A stretch of 64,000 bases of DNA, taken from positions 868,001 through 932,000 of the forward strand of contig NZ_CP046973.1 in the NCBI RefSeq assembly GCF_009792235.1. The letters run 5' to 3'. Below the pieces are notes generated by a model, which was not told the origin of the DNA, made no database searches, and saw nothing but the letters and a program-made list of their open reading frames with translations. Below, in pieces: positions 62,660-64,000 of this stretch. The position numbers were made by a program, and so were the translations under genes. Source of the stretch: Microcystis aeruginosa FD4 (lineage in GTDB: Bacteria > Cyanobacteriota > Cyanobacteriia > Cyanobacteriales > Microcystaceae). Position 1 is the stretch's first letter, and every line of letters starts with the position of its first letter.

Positions 62660-64000
62660 ATGAGTGAACAGCCCCTCGGATCGGTTATTCAAGGTTCCCT
62701 GAGTGAAGGTTTAGAAATCCGTCTTTATCCGGATATTTCCGTGGAAGATATGCGCGTCGGTAAATTTTTGGTGGTGCAAGGCACTCGCTCGCGTTTTTTC
62801 TGTCTCCTCACCGATGTCTCGTTGGGTAACTCCAGTCCCCGGATTATCGCGAATCCTCCCCATCCCGAGGATAGTTTTATGCGCGATGTTTTAGCGGGTA
62901 GCGGCACTTATGGTACTATTGAACTATCGCCTATGCTCATGTTTACTCCGACTGGAGGTAATTCCCCGGCAGTTTCTGACACTTCTTTAGGCTCTTTTCA
63001 ACCCCAAACTAGCGCCGATTTAGAATTACTGCCAGTTAAAACTATTCCCGCGCATTTTAGCCAAGTTTATGAAGCTTGTGAGCAGGATTTTCGCATGGTT
63101 TTCGGTTGGGAAGATGACCCCACCAGAAAGAATTTTGCTATTGGTCAACCCCTTGACATGGACGTGCCAATATGTATTAATCTCGATCGCTTTGTCGAAC
63201 GTAGTAACGGTGTTTTTGGCAAATCCGGGACGGGAAAATCCTTTTTAACTAGATTACTAATTTCGGGCATTATTCGCAAACAAGCAGGGGTTAACCTCAT
63301 GTTTGATATGCACTCGGAATACGGTTGGGAAGCGATGAAAGAAGGGAAGGATGTTTCTACGGTGAAAGGATTATCTCAATTATTCCCCGGACAGGTGGAA
63401 ATTTATACCCTCGATCCCGATTCTACCAAACGCCGGGGAGTACGAGGATCGCAGGAATTATTCTTAAGTTATAATCAAATTGAAATCGAGGATATTCGTT
63501 TAATCGGTCGGGAATTAGGCATCTCGGAAGCTAGTTTAGATAATGCCAATATTCTCTATAACGAGTATGGAGAATCTTGGATCGTTCAGTTATTAAATAT
63601 GAGTAACGAGGACATTAAAATCTTCTGTACCGAAAAACAGGGCCATGCGGGATCAATTATGTCCCTCCAGAGAAAATTAATGCGTCTAGATAGTTTAAAA
63701 TATTTAAAAACTGTTTGTCCCCACAATTATATCGATCAGGTTTTACAAGCTTTAGATGCAGGTAAGCACGTTGTCATTGAATTTGGCTCCCAGAGTAATA
63801 TGCTTTCCTATATGTTAGCCACCAATATGATCACCCGTCGGATTCATGCTAATTATGTTAAAAAAGCTGAATATTTTTTACAAACCAAAAACCCCGTTGA
63901 TCGGCCGCAACAGTTAGTGATTACCATTGAAGAAGCTCATCGATTTTTAGATTCTGCCGTAGTCCATCAAACTATCTTTGGAACCATCGCCAGGGAGATG
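62660..64000 (+). CDS. HerA-like ATPase (DUF87), 3' end outside window
   Basis: The first 447 codons of an AAA-type hexameric translocase. MSEQPLGSVIQGSLSEGLEI begins a HAS-barrel-like N-terminal domain (about 1-90). Walker A is FGKSGTGKSFLTRLL (about 185), Walker B is QLVITIEEAHRFLD (about 425). A linker (about 95-150) is Pro/Ser-rich. HerA works with NurA in DNA end processing in archaea; bacterial homologues also occur in defence systems. The C-terminal half is beyond the window, and its operon partners cannot be seen. Confidence 0.85.
   Translation, partial: MSEQPLGSVIQGSLSEGLEIRLYPDISVEDMRVGKFLVVQGTRSRFFCLLTDVSLGNSSPRIIANPPHPEDSFMRDVLAGSGTYGTIELSPMLMFTPTGGNSPAVSDTSLGSFQPQTSADLELLPVKTIPAHFSQVYEACEQDFRMVFGWEDDPTRKNFAIGQPLDMDVPICINLDRFVERSNGVFGKSGTGKSFLTRLLISGIIRKQAGVNLMFDMHSEYGWEAMKEGKDVSTVKGLSQLFPGQVEIYTLDPDSTKRRGVRGSQELFLSYNQIEIEDIRLIGRELGISEASLDNANILYNEYGESWIVQLLNMSNEDIKIFCTEKQGHAGSIMSLQRKLMRLDSLKYLKTVCPHNYIDQVLQALDAGKHVVIEFGSQSNMLSYMLATNMITRRIHANYVKKAEYFLQTKNPVDRPQQLVITIEEAHRFLDSAVVHQTIFGTIAREM

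Overview
The window reads as a chromosomal segment of a unicellular, bloom-type cyanobacterium; the gene set and repeat load look most like Microcystis, but that is an inference from familiarity, not from a search. Cyanobacterial identity rests on psaD and ycf4 (photosystem I), the SufR-controlled suf operon, a FutB-type iron permease, HemJ and many HIP1 octamers (GCGATCGC). Gene order is mosaic: core genes on both strands, separated by dense insertion sequences, small inverted-repeat elements and short-period tandem repeats.

Layout. 1-4.2 kb: tail of an LCP (LytR-CpsA-Psr) protein, pentapeptide-repeat protein, trpG, a Tat-exported metallo-hydrolase, and a VapBC-like antitoxin/PIN pair. 4.36-5.69 kb: an IS605-type element with an intact tnpB, abutting futB. 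7.5-10 kb: psaD, an octamer array, trpE. 10.08-11.5 kb: a second copy of the same tnpB family, broken by a 213-bp MITE. 11.7-26.5 kb: pseudopilin, gloA, CYTH phosphatase, nusB, helicase, hemJ, beta-propeller protein, murF, purD, a glycosyltransferase, a CPBP protease and a Uma2 nuclease. 26.7-32.8 kb: sufR divergent from sufB-sufC-sufD-sufS, with two SufR operator-like palindromes between sufR and sufB. The interior of sufC is replaced by an almost G-free stretch of about the expected length. 32.8-46.1 kb: RluA-type synthase, an ABC solute-binding lipoprotein, ABC1 kinase, PP2C phosphatase, ankyrin protein, response-regulator/kinase, aat, and a GT39-GT2 pair flanked by a duplicated gene tail. 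47.3-55.8 kb is the accessory core: a tnpB relic, an IsrB element (HNH-less IscB relative) with its probable omega-RNA directly upstream of ycf4, a cyclophilin, an intact ISL3 element with an 8-bp target duplication, an IS607 relic and an RTX-like repeat protein. 56.7-64 kb: tRNA-Leu(CAA) overlapping the end of an M48 protease gene, TPR protein, TauE/SafE permease, Anbu protease, fabG, an acyltransferase and the start of a HerA-like ATPase running off the window.

How parts fit together. trpG and trpE encode the two halves of anthranilate synthase but lie 6.3 kb apart. SufR with SufB/C/D/S is the iron-sulfur assembly system and its repressor; FutB supplies iron; PsaD and Ycf4 build photosystem I, the largest Fe-S consumer. 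Mobile elements sit repeatedly at gene ends (sufR, aat) or directly upstream of core genes (futB, ycf4). The most interesting items are the IsrB/omega-RNA locus, the G-depleted sufC interior, the MITE that rewrites the end of sufR, and a cluster of hairpins in a gene-free stretch near 34.4-34.6 kb.
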